Notes under the pieces: model-generated | Told to the model about the DNA's origin: nothing | The model's input: the letters and a program-made list of their open reading frames with translations, nothing else | Database searches by the model: none | Program-made: the position numbers and the translations under genes | DNA from: Pseudoneurospora amorphoporcata | Taxonomy: Eukaryota; Ascomycota; Sordariomycetes; Sordariales; Sordariaceae | Assembly: GCA_033297205.1 (NCBI GenBank) | Contig: MU859099.1 | Span: 124,001 to 188,000 of the forward strand | Direction: 5' to 3' | DNA length: 64,000 nt | Part shown: positions 43,338 through 55,275 of the stretch, piece after piece | How positions within the stretch are numbered: position 1 is the first letter of the stretch | How the letters are laid out: each line of letters opens with the position of its first letter

Positions 43338-44770
43338 TATACCCACTCTGGTATTATGTTACAAGGTGGAGGAGTGATGGTGAATACGGACGACATGTTT
43401 GGCAGCAATTCGATCGGGCTTTGCGTAGGTATATATAGGCACTGGTCAAGTTCTCGCTGAGATGCTCTTCAGATTCCGTCCAGCATGCACGATTTGTGAC
43501 AGGGGTAGACTACACATAGTAAGAAGGCCATATCCTGCGTTTTGGGGGGGGTGGATGAGGGTTTTATACTAATAAGAGGGGCTGGCCTCCAGGGCCTCAC
43601 GGCGAACTTGGCCGCTAACGTTGTTGGGACGTCCGACGATGGCCTCAGCGAGACAGGGTGAAACGGGACAGCCATGAGGCCCTGGAAGCGCAGGCGTGTC
43701 GCAAGGTCATTCGACTGATTCGAGCGGGTTGGTCCGCTGAACCGCCGCTTCGGCCCCTTCAGCGCCTTTGGTTGGCCCCTTGAGGCTTCAGCCACTCATG
43801 GCCTCAATCCAAGACCATTGGGTATAAGTGAGCCCAGGGGTCAAGGTGCAATCGGTGGGCGTTCCACACTTTCGATTGAAGAGGGGAGACGATAATGGGC
43901 GAGAGGTTCGATCAAGTCGGCATGTTTTCCAACCAGCGCGTGGTGTGCCGGGTAAACTATTGCAACTCGTCGGGGTTGGAACTGGATCTTTTTGGATAAG
44001 GTGATGGTTGATTTAGAAGAAAACTATTGAAGGGGAAACCCCAAGGACCCAGGTATTATTTATGTCGCCCAAGAAAGCAGCCGGCTTAGATGGCGGACTA
44101 ACATGGCGGTATTGGCCTCCTACTACCTTAGTTATTGCGACCGGTACTGTTAGAAAGTTAGCAGCTTTCCGCGTAGAAACAAGCCCGTAACGGCTCCCGT
44201 CTTCCCTTGGCAATGGAACCTCGATGGCCGGCCTCGGCTTCTTCCGTTCCCATGGAAGCTCAAGCGCCCTGTCGGACGCTGCAACTTCCCAGCTTCTTGG
44301 CAATTGGACCTTCGAAACGACATCGCTTACGGTATCTCTACTGAATGACCGTAGTTACCGTGTATAGGACAACCGATTGTGGATTCAATATCAGTCAAAC
44401 TATCAAGATAGCACTGCTTCTGATCCAATGGTATAGTCGGGTTTCTTGCTTGCTCTTCGTCTTTCATGTTGACTGACGGCCTGGGGTCAACTCAATTCGG
44501 CAAGTTGCAGCGCGATTGTGAATGACAAAGAGGCCTTGAGGTCTTGAGCATGGGAAAGGTTGCATGACATGGCGACAGATTTATTTGAATACTTCGATAG
44601 TCAATGAAACGACTGCAGCAATGGATGAATCGCCCAAAGATGTAATGAGAACACAAGTAGACGTCGATATCTGCCCTCGTTATAGGTATGGTGAATCCTT
44701 GCAGTGTGAACCTGCCAAGACCCCCACCCCCTAACATAAATTCTAAAGCAACACCCAATGCCAACAAGAA
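43338..44770. other. Gene-free spacer
   Basis: About 1.4 kb upstream of the zinc-finger gene, reaching the tRNA-Gly gene. GTATATATAGG near 43428 (reads as TATATA on both strands) is a possible TATA box about 90 bases upstream of the start at 43337. No gene seen. Confidence 0.45.
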
Positions 44771-44842
44771 GCGCCAATGGTCTAACGGCTAGGATTCATC
44801 CCTTCCAAGGATGAGGTGGGGGTTCGATTCCCTCTTGGCGCA
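44771..44842 (+). tRNA. tRNA-Gly (anticodon UCC)
   Basis: A complete cloverleaf of 72 nt: acceptor stem GCGCCAA/TTGGCGC, D-stem GTC/GAT, anticodon stem CATCC/GGATG around loop CTTCCAA (anticodon TCC), T-arm GGGGG-TTCGATT-CCCTC, discriminator A. No intron. T runs directly follow from 44845, serving as Pol III terminator. Decodes GGA (and GGG by wobble). Confidence 0.95.
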
Positions 44843-45607
44843 ACTTTTTTACTTCTTTTTTCCAACCGCAATGCTGTTGCACTTGGTCGTCGGAATAACT
44901 TTTGAGCATGCTCTCTTTTTTTTTTCTTTTTTTTTTTGGAGGTTGTCGCATTTATCCGGCGTTATTTGCTTCACAGATTTGGATGTCGGCCAACGACACC
45001 ATGCCAAGACATTGGTGATGGTCGCCACCCGAAGTCCCGAACCGTACAAAAAACCATCAGTTTTTACATTCTTACCTAGACATGAGCGGAGCATCATCAT
45101 CACGGCGATAGATACGGCAATTTGACTGGTAAAATCGGGATTTGATGAGGTATTGAAAGATTGAGGAAGATCTAATAAAGACTATCCAAGAATAAACAGC
45201 ATCAAGCAGAATCATCAAAAAAAATAAGTGTTCCATCTGCACGCATACTCATAGGTAAACATCATACGAAAAAGATCGCAGCCAAATCCTCCTGCCTGAG
45301 CCTACGCCTTCCCCTTGCCTCTCATCATCGCACATCGCACATCGCACATCGCACCTTCGTGACTACTAAACGTGCCAGAATAACACACCTAAAAACCGAC
45401 AACAAGCGCAATTAACCACCTTCAGAGTCTGGTCCCAGCGCGGCTGACAACCCAGCGATACATGATCATGAAAAGCACGCGAGAAAAGAACCCAATCCAG
45501 CTCCAACCACGAAAGCGTGACCAACACGGTAACAAGCCGACGCGACAACGACTACCATAACCCTAAACCGTAACCAATGCCCGCCAACGACTTAGCGATG
45601 AGCCGCC
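44843..45607. other. Gene-free spacer after the tRNA
   Basis: About 760 bases. T-rich at the start (Pol III termination), a small run of CATCGCA repeats near 45325-45353, then the 3' UTR side of the next minus-strand gene. Confidence 0.5.
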
Positions 45608-47291
45608 TCAAACAGCAAACCGCACAACCCTCCATCCCCTAGGGTACTTATCCCCTTCCCTATCGACATCGCCACCGACTACAGGGAGCCAAGGCGGATT
45701 CGCATACGAAGCCTGCGAAGGCGGGGAGTAGCTAACCGAGTGCCGCCTCCGAGGGCCTTGTTCGGTCCTCGTCCTGGCTTCATAAGCGTCCAAGTCATGT
45801 GCAGCACGCGGGCTGCGTGGGCTGTGTGGGCTGCGGGGGTGCATGTCCCAATGTGTGCTTGGGGCCGGGGCCGGGATGTTGGGGCTGGACATGTTCCAAT
45901 CGGTTAGGCGATCATCGTGCCTGTCGTGATGATGCCGGCGGTGATGATGATTGTCTTTGTGCCCGTGCCCGTGGCGGTTGTCGTCGTCGGGATGAGAATC
46001 GCGGTTACGGTGGAACTGCGTCTCTTTCGAACAAGATGGCCGAGATCGCGGCCAGTCATATGCGTATTCGTACTCGCGCTGGCCATGATCACGACCGCGA
46101 GCCCGGCCCCTTTCTTTCCGCCCATGGTCGCGGGGGCCGTACTCATACTCATCATCGGCGTAGTGCCTGGGGGCGGGAATCGCGTGGAGGATTTCTTCGA
46201 ATCGAACCCTCGGCTGATGCGCTTGTTCGAGCTCCTTCGGCGGGCGAGCGGGGATCGTGGAAATAGGAACGGCTTGGGGAGCGGGCTGCTCTGGCGGGAG
46301 TTGCCCATCCTCATAAGGAGGAGGGGCGCTCTCCGTAGGCGAAGGGGGGTTGAACCCCGAGCCTGCTGCAGGCAAGGTAGGCCCTGAGACATGGCGCCAG
46401 GTCTCCCACTCTCGTCTATGCTGTCCCGTCTGCTGTTCCTGCCTCCTTGCAGCTCTTTCCTCTTTTTCCTTTCGCTCTCTCTCTTCTCTGTCCCAAACGG
46501 TTCTTAATTCTGTCTGGTATCCCCTGATGACACACATCAGCTCCTTCACAAGCTCCTCGTAGTCCTTGCCTTGTCTCTCGAGGCGAGCAATCTCATCGAG
46601 CAAAGGCTGGATTTGTTCCTCTTTGAAGGTGGCACAGGAAGCTAGGATGGCTTGTTGGAGGCAGGGGTCATAATCGGCAGTGTATTCTTGCTGGAGGTGG
46701 TCGAGGGCGGACCAGATAAGGGCAAGCTCGTTGGTGATCCATTGTTGGAGGTCAGGGTTATCAGTTTGGGGCTCGAACTGGGTCGAATGATTGGAAGCTG
46801 GCTGGTACCCGGATGCTGGTTGATGGGTTTGATAGCCGCTGAGTGTAGATTGGAGGTCAGGCCATTGAGCCCAGGAGACATGTTTGAGGTCGTCGTTGCT
46901 GTGGTGGAATGATTAGTGAGATATGATGAGGACAGTGGCATGCAGCTTACCCCTCAGCGTCTGAGTCGTCTTGAAAGAGCTCATAACGATACTCGTACTC
47001 TTTGCGGACCTTCTTTTCTCTGTCTCCATGGCGTCTGGAGGGCTTTCGGTGGATCTCTACCGTCTCGTGCACATGGTGTTCTTTCCTTGGCCTCGACTCC
47101 CTCGAAGTTCTCTCAACGGAGCGGGCCCTGGAACGGCGGTGATGGCTTGGTTGGCGCACGCTATGACAAGTCAGTTTCTGACAAATAGTAGACTCAACTG
47201 CTAGGACAAGCACTCACACATAGTACTCGCTCTGGTAAGAGTTTTGGCCCTTGATTTCTCGAAAAATCTTGGAAATATAACCAGGTGCCAT
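45608..47291 (-). CDS. Unknown protein with coiled coil and His/Arg/Asp-rich tail
   Basis: Minus-strand exons are 47291-47218, 47160-46951 and 46898-45608, giving 524 residues. Intron 1 (57 bp, GTGAGT, AACTGAC branch, TAG) and intron 2 (52 bp, GTAAGC, CAG) both follow two bases of a codon. It starts MAPGYISKIFREIKGQNSYQ, followed by an Arg/Ser/His-rich part and an acidic ELFQDDSDAEG. A folded part (DLQQWITNELALIWSALDHL) leads into a predicted coiled coil (LLDEIARLERQGKDYEELVKEL, then REERERKEKEERAARR). The C-terminal 200 residues are rich in His, Arg, Asp and Tyr (YEYGPRDHGRKERGRARG; HHHRRHHHDRHDD). No known domain recognised. Exon 3 begins upstream of the first Met of the long open frame, which is why the N-terminal half is easily missed. 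Confidence 0.75.
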
Positions 47292-48656
47292 GATTCGTAA
47301 AGCTTCAAGTGACAGAGTGTATTGATTGGAGATGGGAACTAAGGGAGAGGATGACGAGCAGACAGATCTAACGCCATGTTGAACACATCATATATATAAA
47401 AACCAGCTTCCGCAATGAGAGCTCCTAGTTCGTTGCTTTAACAAAGGAATGCTAGCACCAACATGAACTTGCATGTTAGCAGCTGTGGGGAGGACAATGG
47501 CTGGACAAAGCGTTGGGCGTACACCACATTTTCGGACAAAGGAGCTCCGATAGCTTTTGCGCCGAGCTCTAGACATACTTGTGTTAGAGCTTGTTAAAGT
47601 GCAGAATAATGAATGACGGAAATCGATTTCTTTTAACGGAGGTGTTGGGCTTTGGCAAGCCTTGTTGGTTCATGCAGGTCACCGAGGGAGGTTCTTTGAT
47701 GGATATTTGCATCCATTGTCCCTTGTCTTGTTGGCGGCCATGCTTGCCGGTTCCGCGCCCTTTGGAACTGTTTCGCACTGAGCGGTGAGGTGCCAAAGTG
47801 AGGTGAATGTCTTCAATGGTGAAAGCTTCTCAACCAGGTCGGTGGGACCGGCAAACATTATAAAAGGAAGGAGTCTCCAAGTTGTCTTGATGAGCCATGT
47901 TCTTCACCTCGGTGAGGGTCATGCTGGGCCGGTCACCGTGCGAGTGTTGGCACTTTGGGTGCGAGTGTTTGGCGCAGTGCAGTATATCCAACACTAACTT
48001 GGAAGGTGGCGCGCACTGATAAAAACCACTGAATATCCGGGTTTTGCAGTGATATTAAGTTGGTGGTGTTGGTATGCTGTTGCGTGTCGATGCAGACATG
48101 AGATGTTGATGCATATGATGTTGTTAAGGTGAAGTCCGAGTGGAAATGCTTGTGCGGGCGACAAGATTCCACTGCAGATTGAGATCCCGTGTGTAATTTA
48201 TGCATTGTGTGACACTGGTAACCGCGTCCCTCTTTTCCTCTTCCCTGTTTGCCTGTTGGTCCTTATCGGCTCTCCTTATCAATAACTGACAGCCACACCA
48301 ACATCCACTTCTAAACCCCAACCAGCTGCTGCCGACTGGCCGCTGTAGGGCTGAGATGCGGGCATCAGACGGGGTCTGTGGCTGAAAGTTTCGCCGGCTG
48401 AAATGCAATGTACGAGCCATCATATATTTACCGCCGAGAACAATCTCTCTTTAAAAAAGATCCCTGTCCAATTTCTCCGTTTGTCACAAATTGTAGACTC
48501 ATCAACCACACGGTCATATTCATCTTCAACAACAGGGGACCATCAACTTTTCTTGGTCCACTTACTAAGTATATACGCATAATTCCCCAAGCCCAATTGA
48601 AACATCTCAGTTCAGCAAAGAACCGCCAACGCCAGGCATTCTCCAGTTCCTTCACC
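47292..48656. other. Divergent promoter region
   Basis: About 1.4 kb between two divergent genes. TATATATAAA at 47390-47399 could be a TATA box for the minus-strand gene, about 100 bases upstream of its start. The frame upstream of the F-box start codon is open back to 48408 but has no conserved character and is treated as leader. Confidence 0.5.
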
Positions 48657-50485
48657 ATGTGGCAACCAGAAGAACCTGCAAATCCTCCATGGGATACAAT
48701 ACTGAACCTACCACGGAAACAACTACAACCATCGTCCGACTCAACCACGGAACAAAACCAACAAACAGACACCCAAATGCACTCTGAACAAGAACCAAAG
48801 AAACTCACCCTCCTCGACCTGCCCCCCGAAATCCTCCACCACGTCTGCTCGCACCTCCCCCTAAAATCCGTCCGCTCCTTCCGGCTCACCAACCGGCTCC
48901 TCGGCGAAATCGGCGCCTGCCACGCTCTCCCGGAGCTAATCTTCTACCTGCACACGACCGACTTCGCCGCTTTACGCTCCATCGCCTCGCACCCCATCTA
49001 CCCGCGTTACGTGCGTTCGCTGATCTACGGTTGCGACATCCTTCCCACTCCTCGGCTGAACCTCAAGCAGTATGTCCACGAATGCCGGCGGATGGAGAAG
49101 AGGCGGGCCAAGATGCACGCAAGACATGCGTGCGACGAGGCGAATCGCCCGCCCAAACCGCTTTCCGAGGTCAAAGAGAGCTATAGGGAGTACAAGAGGG
49201 TGCACCAGGCGCAGGAGGAGATTACGAGCAATGATCTGGATTATCAGATCTTGAAAGAGGTGGTGGGCAAAATGACGAATTTGCAGGAGGTCATGGTTAG
49301 TAGCGATTTTGAGTTTAGGTTGGGGAGTTTGACTTCGTCTTCTCATGGCGGGCGCCACTACGGTGGAGGGAGCGGGACAAAGAATGATGCGCTGAGGAAT
49401 TGCAGGACGCCATTCGACAAGCTGGATTGCCTGACGTCGCTGGATGGCGAGAAGGGCCAGGAAGGAGTGAGGCATCTGCGAGCGATTCTGATGGCTGTCA
49501 AGGAGGCGGGGATCGAGCTCAAGAGTCTTTGCGCCGGGCTGATTCACTGGAGCTTTTTCAACGAGGCGCTGGGATACTTTGGGTTTCACAGCATGGGCAA
49601 CCTTTTGACCAACTTGACCCGGTTCGAGCTGCTCGTGCTGCCTGGGCCAAGCCAGGACCCGGAGGATCTTCAGCACGCGGACGCCATCGCGATGAATAAC
49701 ATGAGTATCGACGTCATGGACGAGATTTTCCGGTGTCAAGGGCTTATGAGGACGGGCGTCATTCGGAAGCTGGTTAGTGGCATGCCGAATCTGGAGGTCC
49801 TGTCGATCGGGTTTATGGATCATGCGGAGGACAACGACTTTATCTTCCCCGCGAGGCTGCAGGATGTGATCCCGTTGGACCACACGTTTCCGAACTTGGA
49901 GAGCTTGAAGCTCGAAGGTCTCGAGACGGAGAGGCAGGAGTTGACGGACTTTGTGGTCAGACACAAGGATAGCTTGATGAAGTTGGAGCTTAGGGATATG
50001 CGACTCGTCACGACCTCGTGGAGGAAGCTGTTGCCGGAGCTGCGGTACGAGCTCAAGACGGAGTTGATGGAGGAGGTATCCATCTACGGTATGGCGCTAG
50101 GAATGGGTGAGGAAGACGACGACCAGGAGCTGGAGGAGTGGTTCATGGGTGACCCGGAGGATCACGGTGCTACGGAGCTGGCGACCAGAGTCCAGAAGTA
50201 CTTTATGGATCCGAGCAAGACCGACTGTCCGCTGTCGAGGGAGAACATGGAGCCTGTGTGAGTACCCACCCACCTTATAGTCTGATGGTTGCGCGAGAGA
50301 TGAACAGAGATGGAAGCTAACCTTTTTCGTGGAACAGACCGGATGATGACTTGATGGACGAAGACATCATGGACCATCCTTTCGAGGGCGTGATACCGGA
50401 AGACGAGCTGGCTGAGCTGATCTTGGGAGGCATGAACTTTCAGGGAGAAGGAAATCCGTTTGATGATCCGTCGACGTTTTTCTAG
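48657..50485 (+). CDS. F-box protein
   Basis: Exons 48657-50257 and 50338-50485 encode 582 residues; the 80-bp intron (GTGAGT...CAG) splits a Val codon. The start in CACCATG was preferred over the in-frame ATG at 48408, whose 83-residue extension is unremarkable. The F-box is at about residues 50-95: LTLLDLPPEILHHVCSHLPL, followed by VRSFRLTNRLLGEIG. The remainder shows leucine-rich irregular repeats (LLTNLTRFELLVLPGP, MPNLEVLSIGFMDH, FPNLESLKLEGLE, KLELRDMRL), a typical substrate-recognition part of fungal F-box proteins. The C-terminus is acidic (MGEEDDDQELEEW; PEDELAELILGG). Expected to bind Skp1 in an SCF ubiquitin ligase; the target is unknown. Confidence 0.85.
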
Positions 50486-50987
50486 ATAGGATGGGATGGG
50501 ATGGGATGGATGGTATAGGGCACGGAAAATGGTATAGATATGGCTTAACGGAATGGAGGAGTATACAAAATTCCTACAACACGCAGCGGCAACAGTCATG
50601 TCGAAACAATTAGAGTTGTATGGCTATCTGTACAAGAGAAACAATAGGGCACATGTAAAGTTTAACAGACGGACCGACTGTGGTAATTAATTTGTTGCAT
50701 ACAAGCGAAGCGTGGCTATGGGCAAAGTGTGCCTTACGGCCAAGACAGTCACAATACCATAAAGATAGACGAAGTTCTACTTGCAAGGTAGAACTAGAAG
50801 TGCACATTATATAGCCATGCCAAACTCTTTGACAGCAGTAGCTTAGCTGCTGTGGTGTGTCGGTACCAAAAAGGCACGCAGATGGCATTCACAAGTGGAA
50901 GATGACAGCGCATGCCGTATGTAGCACGAGATCAGCTTACTGCTGATAGGGTCAAGTATGAGGCGTTTGCTCAACAACAACCAATAA
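50486..50987. other. Gene-free spacer
   Basis: About 500 bases between the F-box gene and tRNA-Gly. Nothing recognisable apart from a short GGGATGGGATGG run after the stop codon. Confidence 0.5.
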
Positions 50988-51058
50988 GCGCCAGTGGTTT
51001 AGTGGTAAAATCCATCGTTGCCATCGATGGGCCCCGCGTTCGATTCGCGGCTGGCGCA
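50988..51058 (+). tRNA. tRNA-Gly (anticodon GCC)
   Basis: A 71-nt cloverleaf: acceptor GCGCCAG/CTGGCGC, D-arm GTTTAGTGGTAAAAT, anticodon stem CATCG/CGATG with loop TTGCCAT (anticodon GCC), T-arm CGCG-GTTCGATTC-type, discriminator A. No intron. A T-rich stretch follows at 51067-51096 as Pol III terminator. Decodes GGC/GGU. Confidence 0.95.
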
Positions 51059-51481
51059 AATACGGGTTCTTTCTTTTTTGCATTTCTTTTTTCTTTTTCT
51101 AATTCCACTTCAAAAAAAAAATACAGATGCAGGGCACACACGATGAGGAGCTTTGCTCGCTCTGGCGGGTTTTTTTTGTATTCTCTTTTTGCTCCTACGT
51201 CCGATTTGTCTTTCAGATGATTTTACGCATGTTCCCTGCGGACAACGCTTCTTTCTACAAGCCAACAAGTCTAATAGAAAAACAATCAGTCAAAAGTGGT
51301 CTCACTCCCTTTCCCGTCATGTCCGCCTGTCTCTCTGCACAAATTTGACATGGCCCGTGCACCTGAAGACAGGGATTTTTCACAGGCAGAAACCATGGTA
51401 TTCCTCCTGTCTTGTGGGCTGTGCGAGCAAAAAGAAACAGGAAACGCGATTGCAGAAAAAAAGGCAAAAAAGATATTGAGA
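51059..51481. other. Spacer between two convergent tRNA genes
   Basis: About 420 bases with T-rich runs near both ends: after tRNA-Gly (51067-51096) and, on the minus strand, the A-rich run 51456-51472 that would give U residues after tRNA-Glu. No protein gene seen. Confidence 0.6.
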
Positions 51482-51573
51482 CTCGGATACCGGGAGTCGA
51501 ACCCGGGGCTGTTGAGAGAGCAGTCACTCCTTGGAAGTGAGAGTCAACGATGTTACCGCTACACCATACCCGA
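51482..51573 (-). tRNA. tRNA-Glu (anticodon CUC) with intron
   Basis: Minus-strand gene: acceptor TCGGGTA/TATCCGA (one G-T pair), D-arm GTGTAGCGGTAACAT, anticodon stem GTTGA/TCAAC, T-arm CCGGG-TTCGACT-CCCGG, discriminator G. The anticodon loop begins CTCTCA (anticodon CTC) and is interrupted after position 37 by an intron of about 21 nt (approximately 51517-51537). A T run follows at 51473-51456 on the minus strand. Decodes GAG. Confidence 0.9.
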
Positions 51574-52497
51574 TTCAAGATCCGAAGAAAGATCTGAAGG
51601 AGATGGTCCCGATTGGATGATGGAAGAAGAGGTCGGGAGTTGGGTTTATGAAGGGGGAATGAGGTTTGTGTAGTGTGGGTGGAGCGGGAAGGACGGGTTT
51701 GGGCTGGGCAAGCCCGGATGGGGACTCGGGGGAGTGAGGGGGGCCGAAGGCGGGGAGGGTTGACTGTTGAGGGTTGGGGCCTGTAGTCTACCTAATATTG
51801 CTTTGCATTTTGCGATGCATTCAATGTTTTCTGAAAGAAATGCACATGTGTCGGAATAAGTTGTACTGGTAGTTGGAGGGGTTCCAATGTTTGGAAACCG
51901 AGACTAATTCTAGGTAGTCAACTGAATAGTTGGGATTTGTTAGTTGGGACGGGACCTCCGTTTCCCGCATGTGTCTGGCGTTGTTGGTGATATGGAATTG
52001 ATGAATAACTCAATGGGCGTGATGTCTCCAACCATGGTAGCAATGTGGCAGTCGTGGGTGTCCAGAGAGCAGCAGGCAATCGCGAACCAAACAGCTCCGA
52101 TCATCCGGAACGAACGCCGGTATGATCGGAGCCGGGACTTTGAGATGAGGTCGGGCAACACGGAGGTGGCCGTGCACATGGTGGACATTGACCGAATGGA
52201 CGACAGCAAGCGTCCAGCCCTTGGAAGAAGACCATCATGAGTCTGCACAGACCACCCGCCTGGCCCAAAACGGACTAGCGTGACCTTGTGCGCTTTGCAA
52301 GCCCCCACAGAATTGTGGCTGACGAACCGCACACAAGGTGAATTTTCAATGACAGTCGCGAAACTCAATCCTCCTCTCCGAAGTGTAGCGACAACGGTAT
52401 TTACGAGGAGCCCATTCGAGATCCGTCAAGGTGCGTCTTGCAGCGCGACAACCCGATATTGCCAATTTGACCATCAGTACTAACTGCCGCCGTCAAG
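51574..52497. other. Promoter region of eL40
   Basis: About 900 bases upstream of eL40. Overlapping ORFs of about 100-140 codons on both strands have no motif. In particular no ubiquitin coding sequence is present here in any frame. Confidence 0.55.
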
Positions 52498-53141
<644 letters not shown>

Positions 53142-54752
53142 GCGGATCGCCCCCACTCGGGATCAGACTACGGCAGTTCTTTTCTTCTTCGACAACGAGG
53201 AAGACGTATTGGTGGACGACTATGGCTTGCTTTGTTGTCGCTGTCGCTATCGCTGCAGCGGCGCCTTGACAGAAGCAAGAGGATTGGAAACATTCAGCTT
53301 ACTTCTGGCTGCTGCAAACTACCGCTACAACAAACAACATCACCACGCATTTTTCGGGCTATGGGGCGGATTTGTTAGCAAAGCAAGACTTCTGTAGCAC
53401 GAATACGAAGACTGCTGTCGTCTGGCCTTGGTTTTAGGTTCATGACAGTCTGAAAAAAGATCATAGGCTGTTTTGAGGCAAAGGCTTTGTGTGACTGCAA
53501 CAATATGGGACGACTACGTGGATCAACGACAGGAAGTTATGGACAACGACAACAAGCAACGGCGAGTGCCTTGGACCAGGGAGTGATGAATGATGGAAAG
53601 AACAAAAGCAGCGACGCACGCGCTGCTCTCCAACTCTGCTCCCATGACAGGCATGACGATAATGCTTTGTCGGTCGAGAAGCCCCCTTCGATGGCTTGGT
53701 GCCAACGGTCCTCGTCTCGCAAAGCAAACTACGGGTGATCATGTCGAGACTTGGAGGACAACGTGGCCAAGATAGGGGTGACGGACAGTCTCCTCGCCGG
53801 CCAGCTGCCTCTTCCCTCCGGCGCAAGCGCATCAAGACTATCATATCACTCACAGCCCTTTGCTACTATCCGGATTTCGTTACCCCTCTAATTATGCTCC
53901 TAATTCCTTCTGCGTCTGCTCTAAACGTGCGTTCAGTAACTCCCCTCAACTTGCTCTGTTTTCTGAGTGAAAGTGAGCGGGAAGCTCAACCGAGCGGCAG
54001 TTTCACACTTTCATCTCAAAACACATGCTGCTCTTTTTTTTTGTCTCTAGCCACCTCTGCAATTATCGCTCATACATGCTGTCTTGTTCAAAAACCCGTC
54101 GACTCACCATACATTGTGACACTCCTTCACTCTCGTTTCTCGTTTCAATTCTTTAATCTTCACACACAGCTTCCAATCTACCTGTGATACAATTAAGGTA
54201 AAAGTGTTGTTTCCTGGACTCACATTTCCACTTCTTGTTCCTATCAGGACGGGATAAAGTGGAAGTCATTCGGTTTCCTACCTTTCCCACTCGTTCACTC
54301 TTCTCACCTTTTCCACATTCACTCGCCATTCTTTCATCACTTTCACTTTTTTGCACAAAACGTTCTGGACTTGGGGATGTGTAAAAGGCCTTTTAGTGAA
54401 AAAAATGAATGAAGCACGCTGGGGGGTTTGTACAAACTGGCTGGGGCAACAAACAATCAAGAAAAGGAAAGAACAAGACAAGACAGGGAGGGCAAAGGAA
54501 CAGGCTCCTTGCTCCATCCACCTCGCTCGTCCGACCCGCGTGCTCAGCACCACTAGAGGTTTCAACTTCCTCTTCCCACACTACTACCACTCCATCCATC
54601 CCCTTTTCCTTCACTCTCATTCTCCCCTCTTCACCTCCATCTCCAACATTCTCCTTGTACATCTCACATCACAATTGTGTGGTTTCGGTTGCGGCCAACT
54701 TGAATTCCCAGAGGAAATCCGAAGGCTATTCCAAGTCTCAAACCTAGGTATT
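53142..54752. other. Gene-free convergent spacer
   Basis: About 1.6 kb between the 3' ends of eL40 (plus) and the small secreted protein (minus). No recognisable gene; long open frames here have no conserved features. Confidence 0.5.
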
Positions 54753-55151
54753 CTAAGCCTTAACACACTTCCAACTGCTCGCCTTATCATTAATCCAATC
54801 CGGGAAACTGGCCGAGCCCGGGTTCTGGTTAAAGCTGAACCCCGTGCCCTTGCAATCCTTATCGACCCAAATGGTGCAGCGGAACCCGGCCTTGGCTTTT
54901 CCGGAAGAAGAAATGTCGTTGAAGTTGGAGGGAAGGTTCTTGCAGTCGCCTGGGTTGGCAGACCCGGTGAACTTGAGGTCGAGGAAGTCCTTGTTCTTCC
55001 AGAGGTCGATGAGGTCTTGGGCGCGTGCTTCCAAGATGGGGGCGGGCTGCTCGGCGATGGCTTCGGGAGCGGCTTCGGGAGCGGGGGCAGGGGCCGGGGC
55101 GGCGAGAGAGGTGGCCGCGAAGAGGGTGACGAGGAGGTTGGTGAGTTGCAT
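54753..55151 (-). CDS. Small secreted cysteine-containing protein
   Basis: Intronless, 132 residues. Signal peptide MQLTNLLVTLFAATSLAAPA, then an Ala/Pro/Glu-rich propeptide (APAPAPEAAPEAIAEQPAPILEARA), possibly cut after LEAR or KR-like sites, then a mature part of about 85 residues with four cysteines: GDCKNL, FRCTIWVDKDCKGTGFSF and SSWKCVKA. The Cys-Tyr/Trp-Asp-x-x-Cys-x-Gly pattern followed by FPDWINDKASSWKC recalls beta/gamma-crystallin-like small secreted proteins seen in fungi and actinomycetes. Function unknown; candidates are wall-associated, antimicrobial or signalling roles. The fold statement is from pattern only. A good TATA box lies 120 bases upstream. Confidence 0.88.
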   Translation of the reverse strand: MQLTNLLVTLFAATSLAAPAPAPAPEAAPEAIAEQPAPILEARAQDLIDLWKNKDFLDLKFTGSANPGDCKNLPSNFNDISSSGKAKAGFRCTIWVDKDCKGTGFSFNQNPGSASFPDWINDKASSWKCVKA

Positions 55152-55268
55152 TTTGATGGTGGTTTTGGGTGTTGGTTGGTTGGTTGGGAAGGTGGTTTGT
55201 TTGGTTTTGGGTTGTTGCTGATGGTGATGAGGAAAAGAATTGGGTTAAAGGGTGGATGGGATGGATGG

Positions 55269-55275
55269 TTTTATA
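55269..55275 (-). promoter_or_regulatory. TATA box of the small secreted protein gene
   Basis: Minus-strand TATAAAA lies about 120 bases upstream of the start codon at 55151, a typical position for a highly regulated fungal gene. Confidence 0.6.

Noticed and set aside
48408..48656. Upstream in-frame ATG of the F-box gene
   Set aside because: The 83-residue extension has no conserved character; the ATG at 48657 has better context and gives a normal F-box N-terminus.
48972..49964. 330-codon open frame antisense to the F-box gene
   Set aside because: Antisense shadow of a coding exon, no features of its own.
51940..52368. Overlapping open frames of about 100-140 codons upstream of eL40
   Set aside because: Frames overlap on opposite strands, have no recognised motif, and lie where the eL40 promoter must be.
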